DNA of 64,000 nt. Origin: Ramazzottius varieornatus. Taxonomy: Eukaryota; Tardigrada; Eutardigrada; Parachela; Ramazzottiidae. How positions within the stretch are numbered: the stretch's first letter is position 1; each line of letters opens with the position of its first letter. Below are positions 43,657 to 53,999 of the stretch, in pieces. The position numbers and the translations under genes are program-made. The stretch is from the NCBI GenBank assembly GCA_001949185.1, contig BDGG01000007.1, positions 62,001 through 126,000 on the forward strand, given 5' to 3'. Below the pieces are notes generated by a model. That model did not search any database. It saw only the letters and a list, made by a program, of their open reading frames with translations, and had not been told where the DNA came from.

Positions 43657-44256
43657 TCCTATGAAAATTTGGATGAATGGTGGACCACGGCTTCCCACTA
43701 TTTTGCCCCGTTGTTCAGTTGCCCCACCAAGTCGGCGACGTCGATTGCTTTAACTGTAACATCCGTCTTCTTAGGGTTAGTTCTTTTGTTTAATTTAGTA
43801 TACTTTCGTCACCGGTATCGGTACCGTCTCTGTAAAAGAACAATGGATTTCTGATAGTGAAGTAGATTCATGGAATGAGTTCGCCAAGTCTGATATGACA
43901 AACTGAGATCTTTGGACTTGGCGCTCTGAAACTGCTTTTGCTATGCAAACACCCGGTGTGTGTTCTACAGGCGCTCTTATATTCATAAAGGCGCACACAG
44001 CGCATGGTTCACTGCGCATAACTTTATTACCTTTCCGTCACTCGCTCTCCATTACCACCGGATCCGATCTCCTGCCTCAAGCGATGGGTAGGGTGTTTTC
44101 TTCGAGAAGATGACCACGTGCAAGATCCCAGCGACTACACAAATAAATTAAACCTGGCAGATTCCACGAGATACGTCCTCGGAAGCATTCCAAACCAACA
44201 CATCTCTACATTTCGGACCGTAATTCCCGCTTGCGTACCCCTTGGAGGAAAGTAGC

Positions 44257-45249
44257 ATGATCTCCAAAAAACAGTATCATCATGTGATACGTCTTCTTGT
44301 TGCGCTAATCGCCATTTTTATCTTACTTTTGCTTTGGAACACATCGATTCTGCGATATCACCTCCCATGGCACGACTATCAGTGGACCTTCTCAAGAGGA
44401 ATCCCTGTTCCAGCGTGTTCAGGCACTTCGAATGATTCAGCTGTGACCAGTGCGTCCAACCAGGAAGCAGGTTTGATCGTTCATTACGTTAGACTCTATC
44501 CAGTGCCGAAACCCAACAAGAACGACCATTCATTAAACGTGCTTGATTGCTTGAGCGTCTACTCCGTCTTACTGAACCTGAAGCCTCAGTCAATCTACCT
44601 GCATACTAACGTTCCTTCCTTTTGGCCATTCGGCAACTGCGAATCCCTCCTGGAGTTGACGATTGATTGGTCTCTTGTCAAAGTCTTTTGCGCTCCCTTA
44701 CAGTACACCTCTGGCATCAAGCGCATCGCCCACATTGCACACGAAGCGGACATTCGCAAGTTTAGAGCCGTGGAAGAATATGGTGGATTGGTGCTCGACT
44801 TTGACGTGTACGTCATCAACGGTGTACTACTGCGCCAGTTGATAGAAAAGCATCCTTGTATCGTTTGTCACGAAGTCGATAGGCTAAATGCGGGGTTTTT
44901 CGGTTGTCGAACCAGGCAGGCGGAATATCCGAAGCTGGTGCTGGCGTCGTACCATGCTAAATACAATCCATATTGCTGGCTGTGCAGTAGCGGTTACGAA
45001 CCATTCGAAATTTGGAAGAAGAACCAGGATACTGCATCGGTGATTGCGGGAGTTTGCGATCATGAAAGTGGAGTGGTTGAAACTGAAAACTGGGCGACGT
45101 TGCCAGCCTTTCACTCGTACTGGCATAGGAGCTCGTTCACGGTTCAGGACGTCCGACAATTGAGGAGCACTTTGGGCGATGTTCTCCGCTGGCTTCTGAA
45201 AGATGCTCCTTCAGATTTAGCTGGTAAGGCTATCCCGGTGGAATGGTGA
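44257..45249 (+). CDS. DXD-motif glycosyltransferase, type II membrane protein (copy 1)
   Basis: 330-residue single exon. A cytosolic stub is followed by a signal-anchor helix (LLVALIAIFILLLLWNTSIL, about residues 14-33), then a lumenal domain. Visible catalytic-type region: HEADIRKFRAVEEYGGLVLD then FDV, in which the DFD is the DXD nucleotide-sugar/metal motif of the Gly_transf_sug (GT32-like) family. Six or more cysteines lie in the C-terminal half. Golgi location is inferred from topology. The first in-frame ATG is at 44257 (AGCATGATC). It lacks introns, unlike most genes here. A close paralogue lies 0.9 kb downstream in the same orientation. Donor and acceptor sugars are unknown. Confidence 0.75.
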   Translation: MISKKQYHHVIRLLVALIAIFILLLLWNTSILRYHLPWHDYQWTFSRGIPVPACSGTSNDSAVTSASNQEAGLIVHYVRLYPVPKPNKNDHSLNVLDCLSVYSVLLNLKPQSIYLHTNVPSFWPFGNCESLLELTIDWSLVKVFCAPLQYTSGIKRIAHIAHEADIRKFRAVEEYGGLVLDFDVYVINGVLLRQLIEKHPCIVCHEVDRLNAGFFGCRTRQAEYPKLVLASYHAKYNPYCWLCSSGYEPFEIWKKNQDTASVIAGVCDHESGVVETENWATLPAFHSYWHRSSFTVQDVRQLRSTLGDVLRWLLKDAPSDLAGKAIPVEW

Positions 45250-46175
45250 TCTCGGAACACACCATCCATCTTTTGGAGTAGCGGAGACAAAACATGAATT
45301 ATGTCAAGCATCAGTCTTGAGATGTCTCCCCAGCTGAAGATCCCGCAAAGTGGCAACTCGGCGTACATGCCGATACGACATTCCATGACGGTGATTACGG
45401 CGGTATTTTCCCAATCTGCATACCGACATAGCGGATTTCAAAGTTGATGACAGCTGCCTGGTTATCTCCGGAAACGGTTAACCTCCTGTCCGACTACAGG
45501 AAGTACCCCGAGCTCACCAAAAAAGCTGGAAAAATATGCATCAAATCCTGACAGCGACGACGAGAGAGCCCGTACATGTTTAGTTATTCTCTGAAATTTA
45601 GGGCACCCGCAGTCTTGGCTGTCACACGGGTCTGCTTGATTTACAGCAGTTTTAATTGTTTGGTTTGAGCTTTACCCATTTTTTTTGATCGAGACCGGTG
45701 TTTGCTTCGAATTTGCCTGCCTGAGTAAAATTTCCTTTGTGTTGGGCTTATCGGTTTGCGTGATATTGTTAAGCATAGAACTCGGTATTTTTGATATCGC
45801 CGCTAACGGTGTTATCGGAGAGAGCAAACATGGGCGTTTACTCTCATAGTCTACGCACTATGCAGGCTATGAGCTTTCTGCCGTATACACCATACCTAAA
45901 AAAGCCAAGCCGGAATTGCATGGCTCTTTGCGCAAAGTTTAACAATAGTAGTCGGGTGCGGCATTTATTACCACCATTTGGGCGAATAGCGCGTCATTGA
46001 GTGAAACATGTGTGTACTTCGGAAGAGTGCGCTTACACTGCAAGGTCCGATCGGGAAGATAAACAGCGTGGAGAACTATCAGACTTCAAATACTGCTGCT
46101 GTGGTCCGTAGGGGCATAGTGCGGGATTTCGGGCGAGAGATGTATATTATCTGTTTCTAATGGTGACAGCCCGAT
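45250..46175. other. Spacer between the tandem glycosyltransferases
   Basis: No gene seen. It presumably holds the 3' UTR of copy 1 and the promoter of copy 2. Confidence 0.4.
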
Positions 46176-47174
46176 ATGTACGCCAGAAGACGTTACAAGT
46201 ATCTGATGATATTCCTTGCGGTGCTTGCGGCATGCTTTATTTTCTTGTTGATTTGGAATACGACACTTATACAGCGGCCTGAGCAGCCGTGGCTAAATTA
46301 CCAATGGACATACTCTAGAGGAGGGGACCGAACTTCGTGTGCGACTGCATCGAACGTGCCTCCCCCCGGAAACGGGTTAATCGTTCATTACGTCAGGTTC
46401 TATCCAGTGCCGAATCCCAATCAGAAAGACCATGCACTGAACGTCCTGGATTGTTTCAGCATCTATTCCGTTTTAGTCAACCTAAAACCTCAGTTGATCT
46501 ACCTACACACCAATGTTCCGTCCTTTTGGCCATTCGTCACCTGCGAATCTTTACTGGAGGTGACAATTGATTGGTCCCCTGTCAAAGTCCTCTGCGCACC
46601 ATTCCAGTTCACCGTCAGTGGTAAACGCATATCGTTGATCGAACACGAAGCCGACATTCGGAAGTTCAAAGCTGTGGAAGAGCACGGAGGTTTAGTGCTG
46701 GACTTTGATGTGTACATCATCGACGGAACACTGGTGCGCAATTTAATGAGGACCAATCCCTGCATCATATGCCACGAAGGAAGCAACGGTAAAGTCAATG
46801 CTGGGTTCTTCGGCTGCCGAAAACCACACTCTGCGTATCCGCGCCTTGTGCTGCAAGAGTCGTATGAGAAGAACTATAATCCCATTTGCTGGGTTTGTAA
46901 CAGTGGGATAATCCCCATGACACTACTAGAGAAGCACGCTGACACGGCGGTTATAGCGGACAACGTCTGTACCGCGCCTAACTTTTGGCAAAAAGAGGAT
47001 TTCAATTCGAGAAGGGATAGGTACAATTGGACGAGCAAGCCCGCCTATCATTCTTACTTTCACAATTCCCGTTTTAGTTTGAAGGATGCGAGGAACCTTG
47101 AATCTAGTCTAGGTGATGTCTTTCGATGGATACTCAAAGGCGGTCCGCCTGAACTAATGGGAAAACAGAACTGA
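46176..47174 (+). CDS. DXD-motif glycosyltransferase, type II membrane protein (copy 2)
   Basis: 332-residue single exon starting MYARRRYKYLMIFLAV. It has a TM anchor (LMIFLAVLAACFIFLLIW), then near-collinear similarity to copy 1 throughout: GLIVHYVRFYPVPNPNQKDH, IYLHTNVPSFWPF, HEADIRKFKAVEEHGGLVLD plus FDV (DXD), VNAGFFGCR, and the C-terminal SSLGDVFRWILKGGPPEL. Divergence is concentrated in the stalk and in the segment before the last 60 residues. This is tandem duplication of a probable Golgi enzyme; no lesion is seen. Confidence 0.75.
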   Translation: MYARRRYKYLMIFLAVLAACFIFLLIWNTTLIQRPEQPWLNYQWTYSRGGDRTSCATASNVPPPGNGLIVHYVRFYPVPNPNQKDHALNVLDCFSIYSVLVNLKPQLIYLHTNVPSFWPFVTCESLLEVTIDWSPVKVLCAPFQFTVSGKRISLIEHEADIRKFKAVEEHGGLVLDFDVYIIDGTLVRNLMRTNPCIICHEGSNGKVNAGFFGCRKPHSAYPRLVLQESYEKNYNPICWVCNSGIIPMTLLEKHADTAVIADNVCTAPNFWQKEDFNSRRDRYNWTSKPAYHSYFHNSRFSLKDARNLESSLGDVFRWILKGGPPELMGKQN

Positions 47175-47438
47175 ACAGTTTTGACTGCAAATATCTTGTG
47201 ATGAGAGCCCTGAATGCATTTGCTCTTCTTTTTTGTAGTTTCTGTTCCCGACTATGATAAACCCAAAGACGTACAAGTGTTTACTCTTCATGAGATGTAA
47301 TTTTGCTGAGGACCGATTCACCGGCTGAATTAACGGCAACGGTCCTACTCGTCACCAATGATTATATCAAGACTGCCGCAACGGCTGTTTTTGTGACAGC
47401 ATTGTAGTCGACAATGAGCTTTCAGGCAGTAATGTGTT

Positions 47439-48199
47439 TTAGCCCACTATGACATCAATGGTACCGCAGAGGAAAAACTGCTCATCGAATCCAGTCAGTG
47501 TCACTTCCAGCGGGATCTTTGCTCTGAGCTGTAATTTGGATAAACCGCGTCGTTATGGTCAGTCGGTGTGTTTTTGTGCAGTGAAGACGATGGAACAGCA
47601 TGGACGTCAAACTTACCGACGGAATGCCACGGGGCACGTCGATCTCATCCACCATTTTGTAGATCACTCCGCTTTTCAGCGGACAAATAACGCCACTGAT
47701 AAGGCAAACATCAGGCTGCGGAACCGGAAGTCGTATTTTCCTTCCGAAGATTGTCGCCGACGCAGCCAGTGTGGCTTGCGAAACTTGCTGCTCCTAAATG
47801 TGGAAACGGATCTCTCAAGTCCATCAGTATACCAGAACAACCTCGAAGGTACTTTAATAAAGGTCCACAGTTCATTGTCGCACGTACAGTTATCATGAAG
47901 TCGATTTCCGCTGTGACGTTTTGGCCCTCCGAAAACTCACAAGGGTCGGAAGCGCAAGGAGTGATGTCGACTTTTAGCACCTTTCCATTCTGAGTACCTA
48001 CAATGTTCGACCATGCACGCGTAGCGTGCACAACTGTTTTCGATGCAATCTAGCATAAAAGCACGCAAACTCATGAAACTCGAAGCTTCGAACTCTTACC
48101 GCAATCCTTGAAGGGTATCGTTGTCGCCAGCGAAAGGCCACAAGTAGTGGACAGGACATAAAAGGTGGTCGTAAACAGGTAAACAGGAGAAGATGCCAT
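47439..48199 (-). CDS. Secreted ML-domain (NPC2/MD-2-like) lipid-binding protein
   Basis: Four exons: 48199-48100, 47997-47888, 47793-47617 and 47528-47439, summing to 477 nt (158 residues). An N-terminal signal peptide (MASSPVYLFTTTFYVLSTTC...) is followed by IPFKDCG, VLKVDITPCASDPCEF, the N-glycosylation site NVT, PDVCLISGVICPLKSG, and RAKIPLEVTLTGFD with FFLCGTIDVIVG at the end. Six conserved cysteines sit in the ML order (C, PC-PC, C-xxGIxC, C). NPC2-type proteins bind sterols or other lipids in extracellular or lysosomal fluid; the ligand here is unknown. Introns are 86-111 bp with consensus GT-AG sites. Confidence 0.88.
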
Positions 48200-48269
48200 G
48201 TTCAAAGATTGTGGGCTCGTCGTCTAGACCGTAGTTTTCCTCTCCTTAATTTACAAGTCATATACTTCA

Positions 48270-49556
48270 CATGTCAAAAAATCTAACTTTGACACAAGAG
48301 CTGGAGGTGACGAGACCAGTCGCTCTAAACTTGAACACAGTACTATGGATATCGACACACGCTATTCGATTCTTACCTGTCAACGCCCGATTTCACTTCA
48401 GAAGGTCTATTATTTGCAAACAGACTTATCACACTGGAAGATTAGACAACATGCCCGACAGATGATCGTTCAAACAAACCAAGCATTCAGACAACCTACA
48501 GGCTCGAAAGTAGTTTCTCTCGTAGTTCCTTCCGCTGGTCGCAGATCCTGTACGTGTATTCGGCTCGAATTTCAAAGGGCGATCCGCATGCAGAGCTCAT
48601 GGTTGGCTCCTACCTAGGTGCACATCGGAAGCGTGCTGGTTTTATGACTTCCGTAAAGCTATTTCGCTTGGTTCGCATGACTAACAGAATTACATGGAGC
48701 AGAAAAAAACATCAAAGCTCGAATTGTTCCAGTTGAATGGCTATGGTAACGATTTTGCTTTGTCGCAGTATGATACGTGGACCCTGAACAACTGGCGGTA
48801 TGGAAGCTTGCAAATCACGCGCAGCGCCACTCTCATGAGAAAAATGTGTATGCCAGTATATTAACACTTTCAGCACGATCGTTTTCATGTTTGCAGAATA
48901 CTACCGTCCTCTTTATGTATAGGAATTTTATTGGCTGATACCGTGTTGCGGAGGCTGGTCCAACCAGAAGGCAATTTTCGAAATTTCAAAATTCGGGTAA
49001 TTGGCAGACCATGAACGCCAAATCTCAAAATGGAGAACTGGTTGTCTTGATTTTCTTCTGATCGCACTGATGACTAAAAAATTTATCCGAGACTCGGCTT
49101 CGATAGATAAGACTGTCCCAAGTGCTTCAATGTTTTTCTAAGCGAATAACGTGCACGTGTCTCGCGCGAAGAGACGAAACACCAAATTTTACCAAAACCA
49201 CCCGAAACCGTAGAAAAAAAATTCCAGCGTGCTGGGGTTTTGCTGACCGCTGGTCATTAGTGTTGCTTTGGTGAGAAGACCGAGGTACATGCAAACAAAA
49301 AGAACCAGACCCGAAAGACCAAAAGCTAAAACTGGGAGGTGAATAAAATTGAGTGATTGTATACACAAAGAGGACGGTCGTACGCAGAGCGTTAAGAACA
49401 GAGGCGTCGGCAGGAGGAGGTTCTCTTCGTGCGACACCTCGTGTGAAAGATCAATGCTCACAACAGCCATCCGTCAAAAAGCGACAATAGAGAGATTTGT
49501 CCACAGGCTTGAGAATGTTTAGAGAGATAGTGCTTTGGCGTTGCTATCTTTTCTGT
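48270..49556. other. Intergenic, no secure gene
   Basis: A minus-strand stretch at 49470-49189 reads as hydrophobic protein (LPVLAFGLSGLVLFVCMYLG) and might be an exon of the membrane protein that follows, but no splice link was found. Confidence 0.3.
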
Positions 49557-50165
49557 TCAGGGTATCGGGTTTGCTGTACCAGTTCCCGACCGCGGCGCAG
49601 TGGTAGAAGTGTGGATGCTGAGACAACGAGGAGCATTTCTGCTAAAGGCGGACTGGAGGTTAGATGCGTACAAGGTTGCCGCGAAGGACACTGAAATGGC
49701 ACAAACGTAGGTTGCCATCGTTGCGATGCCTCGTGGTGGGCTGAAAAAGCCAAGTATGGTACCGGACGCTAATGCGGTGGCAAGAATGTTTCCGTATTCA
49801 CAGACGCGCAGCGCTCGAACGGCAGGTAACGAACTGAAGCTGAATCGGCAAGCGTGCTGAGTTTGGATACCAACGCCGGCGCAAGCGAAACCTGTCCAGA
49901 GCCCGGAGTTCAGGATGTCAATTCCACCGAATATTCCACAGTCTGTGACACACAAGGCAGCTGTTATGACACACATGGGGCTGAAATGCATACAGTGTCC
50001 CTTAATTGCGAACTCACCAGTTTTCCTCTCCAAAAGTGCAAGGATGCTCACGCCTAGAACGATTTGAATATAGCCCAAGATTCTCAAAAAAGACCTCTCG
50101 GCGGAGGATTGCTCAAACATTTCGAGCACACATGCGGCCTTGCGAACCTTACTAGTTAAACTCAT
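49557..50165 (-). CDS. Multipass small membrane protein, unrecognised
   Basis: 202 residues from ATG at 50165. Four or five hydrophobic segments: LRILGYIQIVLGVSILALL, MCVITAALCVTDCGIFGG, LWTGFACAGVGIQ, GNILATALASGTILGFF and YVCAISVSFAATLYA. Spacing and size recall tetraspan MS4A/CD20-like proteins, but no diagnostic motif is present, so this is only a resemblance. The frame upstream of the ATG is also open and the start might be elsewhere. Confidence 0.45.
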   Translation of the reverse strand: MSLTSKVRKAACVLEMFEQSSAERSFLRILGYIQIVLGVSILALLERKTGEFAIKGHCMHFSPMCVITAALCVTDCGIFGGIDILNSGLWTGFACAGVGIQTQHACRFSFSSLPAVRALRVCEYGNILATALASGTILGFFSPPRGIATMATYVCAISVSFAATLYASNLQSAFSRNAPRCLSIHTSTTAPRSGTGTANPIP

Positions 50166-50792
50166 GCGCAATTCTGTTTTCGGCTGTAAACTGTACGCAG
50201 TGCATGAACGGAGTAGAAGCGGACTTATATTTGAATACCTAATCGTCACTTTACAAGGCTTATCAGCGACCGGGTACACTCTATTTGTTTTATCGGCGTT
50301 ACCAGCCCGACTTGGAATAGGGATTGCAAGTTTTTGAAAATACCGCAGACATGATGTTATGTATTTCTGAATGTACGAACAAGTGTTACATCGAAGGAAT
50401 TTGAATACGTGCGAACATCGCAACAAGAGCCGTGTCTTTAGGGCCCCTTTGGTACGCTGGCAAACGTCGACGGTCTGGATACAGAAAGCACGTTCAATAT
50501 CAAAGCCGTTTCACTCGTTTTCTAGTTTTTCCACTGTTCTGCTTTTGCATCTGCGGTCCCGAGATGATCCAGAGTTTCGACCACAGCGATGCAAGCCGAA
50601 ACCTCCCAAGCACCGAATACAAGAAGGTTTTATGTCGCTGCCCAGGCAATGCGAACAAACGCATTGTGGCGACATGTAGGTGTCGGTGGCCCAATTTGCA
50701 TACGATCGCGAAAGATTGCTAGTCAAATTGTGCAGAAATTGAGTTCTAAGTTTCAGGACCCCTGACCAATCTCGAACAGCTAATGCGCTTTA

Positions 50793-51085
50793 GAGTAATG
50801 AACATCGAACAACACGATTCTGAAGTCCATTTAACCAACCAACTACTGGCCAGATCGCTACGTCAGGAAACGATGAAGGGATTCGAGTCTTCGACTGAAA
50901 ACGTTTCGACATCATAGGACGTAAAAGTACACAGGTGATTGTTTCGGCGTTGGGCCCCAAAGTAGGGATACTTCTGCTATCACTCACCCGTAAAATTTTT
51001 CTCCAGCGAATCTTCCTAGAAGTGCGAACAGATTTTGAGACTTTGAGCCACGGCGAGGTACGGCAAATTTACCATGCGATATCCT
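50793..51085 (+). repeat. Dispersed repeat copy 2
   Basis: Direct-orientation match to 35505-35800, for example AACATCGAACAACACGATT, GATCGCTACGTCAGGAA and TTTGAGCCACGGCGAGGTAC. Both copies contain several small indels. Confidence 0.65.
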
Positions 51086-51711
51086 TCAATAATGTCAGGG
51101 AGAAAAACAGCTCAAAAATTAAGAACAGCTCCTCTACAGTATGTGGCTCATGGTTTCTCGAGCTCTTATTTTGGTGCTGACGCTGCTGGAGTTGTTCGTT
51201 TACGTCCTCCCAGCCTATCGCATCTCGCAAATTGCGCAGAATGAAACGTTTGCTCATTATTGCATGCCAATATGTCCAGATGGGTTTCACGCGCATGAAG
51301 CGTGGCAGAGACCAATACAGTAACTAGCTTACGTGAAGGGGCCCCTCCGGAATAAAGAAGAAATCGAATGTTCGATACGAGCACACTATTTTGGTTCGCG
51401 CCACCTGTTTTCTGAATTATGCTACAAGGCTCTGATTCAAATATTTTTTATCACTGTTGTGTACCAAACCCATTCGCTGTCGACTTGCGAAATTCGATCG
51501 CTGACCTGTAGATCTAGGAGGCTAGGTATACATATGTTGTTCTCAGCGTTCACCAGTCGAGGAGGATGTAGACAATTCCGTTTGTGACACCAGAAGTGAT
51601 AAATACATGCTAATCGTAAAAGTCAGAAAGTCTACAGCTAGGTTCAAGAGGAATTCTATCGATAGATGGGGCGTTGATCTGGCTGACATATGTGCACGAC
51701 ACTAAGACAGG

Positions 51712-52813
51712 CTAAGTTGGTGCTACAGTAGCACCTTCTGGAGTTTCCGGTTGGTTGTCCGCACCAGTAGCCTTCAGTGCTGCCAACTGCCGCTCTTTGT
51801 GCTTGGTTTCTTCTGTCTCAGCTGTGATGCCCTGATTTATAATACTAATAACCTGGAAAATTGCATCATGAGTAACTTCCCGAATGAAGTTTTGTTTGAT
51901 ATGTATGGCACGTACGACTTCTAGCATTTTGTTCCAAGCAGTTTTGTGGATGTGGCCAAAATTATGTCCAAGCTTGAACGCTAGAAAATCGACGGTTGTG
52001 GTATGCAGAGTCTGCAGGGAGTGGGAAGACGTTAGTCGGCCAAATCCAGTTAGACGATAGATGAATTTATCAGTCGAGTCCTACCGTAAAGTGCTCCGCA
52101 ACCATCCCGCGTTTAGCATGATTACGGCCTGTCTGAAATCAAACAAAACTTACAGTACTCGTACGGAAAACGCAAGTATTTTCTACTATGACCTGAACAT
52201 ATATACGTTTCCGACGAACCTTCATTAGCAGCGAAACCAGAATGTCCGGGTCCGCTAGATTGTCTGCAATACGCAATTTGGATGAACAGGGTGATACAAC
52301 TGCTCGTGAACAAAATCATATGTTCGGTACTTCTGTTTATGTATTTCACTCACCAATGACGGCGGTAAAAGCGCTGCAAAAGCGAAATATGCATGAAGTC
52401 ACGTGCGCGTATATGGTAGTGGCGATTGTTATATTTCGATAAGATGCACATATGGCTTACTGCATTACTTGAACAGAATGAGCTCTCAGTTTATGGCTCT
52501 TTCCAACATCCTGTAAACGAACGTCCCGGAGACTCTCAAACGCATTCTTGTATTCTGGATAGCGGCTGAAGTATCTACAGCACAAATGGCAACAGTGGCA
52601 GACTTGGTGCACTCCATTCGAATCCGTGGTATAATCTGGGGTAAGTCATCTAACTCACCGAACAAAAAGCTCAACACCATTGCCTTTCAGGTCTCTGTAC
52701 ACAAGTCTCCAGTTCTCTTGTATAGCACGTTTCTCACGTTCGGTCAAGCCGGTAACCTTGTCGGGAGCGTCCAGTCGTGTGGCTGGAAGAAATCGACTTA
52801 CTCCACTTCCCAT
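51712..52813 (-). CDS. Globin, possibly N-acylated (globin-X-like)
   Basis: Heme-binding globin. Six exons: 52813-52659, 52574-52461, 52373-52354, 52263-52220, 52132-52085 and 52011-51712. They sum to 681 nt, 226 residues. Seen: LTEREKRAIQENWRLVYRDL (A helix), ELFVRYFSRYPEYKNAFESL (B-C-D), KSHKLRAHSVQVMHAFTAVI (E helix region with distal His), DNLADPDILVSLL, TGRNHAKRGMVAEHF (F helix with proximal-His candidate) and FGHIHKTAWNKMLEVV (G-H), plus an acidic C-terminal extension ending TPEGATVAPT. From ATG 52813 the protein starts MGSGVSRF, which fits the MG-xxx-S N-myristoylation pattern known in globin X. An ATG three codons upstream (52822, MRLMGSG) would abolish it. Exon 3 is only 20 nt. All junctions are GT-AG and in phase. 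Confidence 0.88.
52354..52373 (-). other. 20-nt globin microexon
   Basis: The minus-strand exon CGCTTTTACCGCCGTCATTG lies between TTTTGCAG and GTGAGT. It supplies AFTAVI in phase between the E-helix exon (VQVM-CA) and the next exon (AC-NLADPDILV). Skipping it would shift the frame. Confidence 0.85.
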
Positions 52814-53415
52814 CAATCTCATAAGTGCAGATAACGGATGAACGTCATATGCTGGGTTCCACGAATCAGCACAAATGGGGAAAAAAATTTCGAGCAAACA
52901 CGCTCAGCATTTTCCTGCCAAACCAAGAAGTATTGTGTGCTTTCGCAAAATGCTCGGTGTGTTAATCAAACCTGACAACCAAGTATTTTCCGGATTATAT
53001 AGGAAGGTATGACATACTGCAGTGTAATTGGAAGATTCATTCTAGAATGCGGCCGATGCCGTTACCTTAGTGATCAAGCGACAACCCTATGAAGTTTCAA
53101 AGCTTCAGACGAACGATTTTTCCAGGCTTGTACAGCTTGTACATCGTTCGCAGTCACCCTCATTATATCATGCGAACACTTTTCTGCCCAAGAAATCTGC
53201 TGCCAGTTAGACATAATGGTGAGCCGTTTCCTAGTTGAACTTCAAAGTTATGGAAACAGGCAGAAGGTCATCGAGTCCGAATTTGCGGTGCGAGAAAGTT
53301 TTTCCGGAAATGACCAGTTTTTTGCCCGCGTGAGACGTTGTTGTTGAATCGATGACACTTGATATACTCCCAACTAACAGCATGGCAAAAGCCGATTTCG
53401 GAATCTGTTGACACT

Positions 53416-53925
53416 ATGGTGAGTTTCTACCGAATCAGTTATGGCGTTAGCAGTAGCAAAGACGGGCGTGGTTACTGCTTGTTCGGAATTGCGCTACTTT
53501 TATTGTGCACGGTAAAACGGTGCGAGGGTCTTCCTGATCCATCGCAAGCTGAACCTCATGAGGCTCCTTCAAGTAACCAGGAAGCGCGCGAGTTGGAAAA
53601 AGCAGTAGCTTACGTCTACGGTAGCATGCCGAGTTTTCTCAAAAGATTTCTGAGTGAGATACTCGGGGTAACGGCAGACCTGCCTTATGGGCAATTTTTT
53701 GATGACGAAGGACCTGAGCAGTGGATGAAGAAACTTGGATACGAGGAATTGGACTGCTCTGCATACGACCTGAATGGAGCCTGTACGAGGATGATTTCCT
53801 CTGAATGTTATCAACCATATGGAAGAACCAAAGTCTATAATGGTGACTGTTCTGCGTGTTCTTACGGTCAAGATACGTACTCCAAAGTATTATGGGTGAA
53901 GCACACTCACTGCGAGAACTTCTGA
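53416..53925 (+). CDS. Secreted cysteine-rich protein, unrecognised
   Basis: 170-residue single exon from ATG 53416 (an in-frame frame upstream is open, but the hydrophobic leader favours this start). The signal sequence (YCLFGIALLLLCTVKRCEG) is followed by a charged linker (PSQAEPHEAPSSNQEARELE), a helical middle (VYGSMPSFLKRFLSEILG) and a C-terminal domain with about six cysteines (LDCSAYDLNGACTRM, SSECYQPYG, GDCSACSYG, HC). No family recognised. Confidence 0.55.
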   Translation: MVSFYRISYGVSSSKDGRGYCLFGIALLLLCTVKRCEGLPDPSQAEPHEAPSSNQEARELEKAVAYVYGSMPSFLKRFLSEILGVTADLPYGQFFDDEGPEQWMKKLGYEELDCSAYDLNGACTRMISSECYQPYGRTKVYNGDCSACSYGQDTYSKVLWVKHTHCENF

Positions 53926-53999
53926 ACTCTTAGCGCACTAAATCCAGGAGCAACATCATGTTCCCACGTTAAATATGTACTGATCAATCGACAATTAAA

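Noticed and set aside
44242-44256. Upstream TTG extension of the first glycosyltransferase (five extra codons)
   Set aside because: Begins with TTG, not ATG. The in-frame ATG at 44257 directly precedes the basic residues of the signal anchor.
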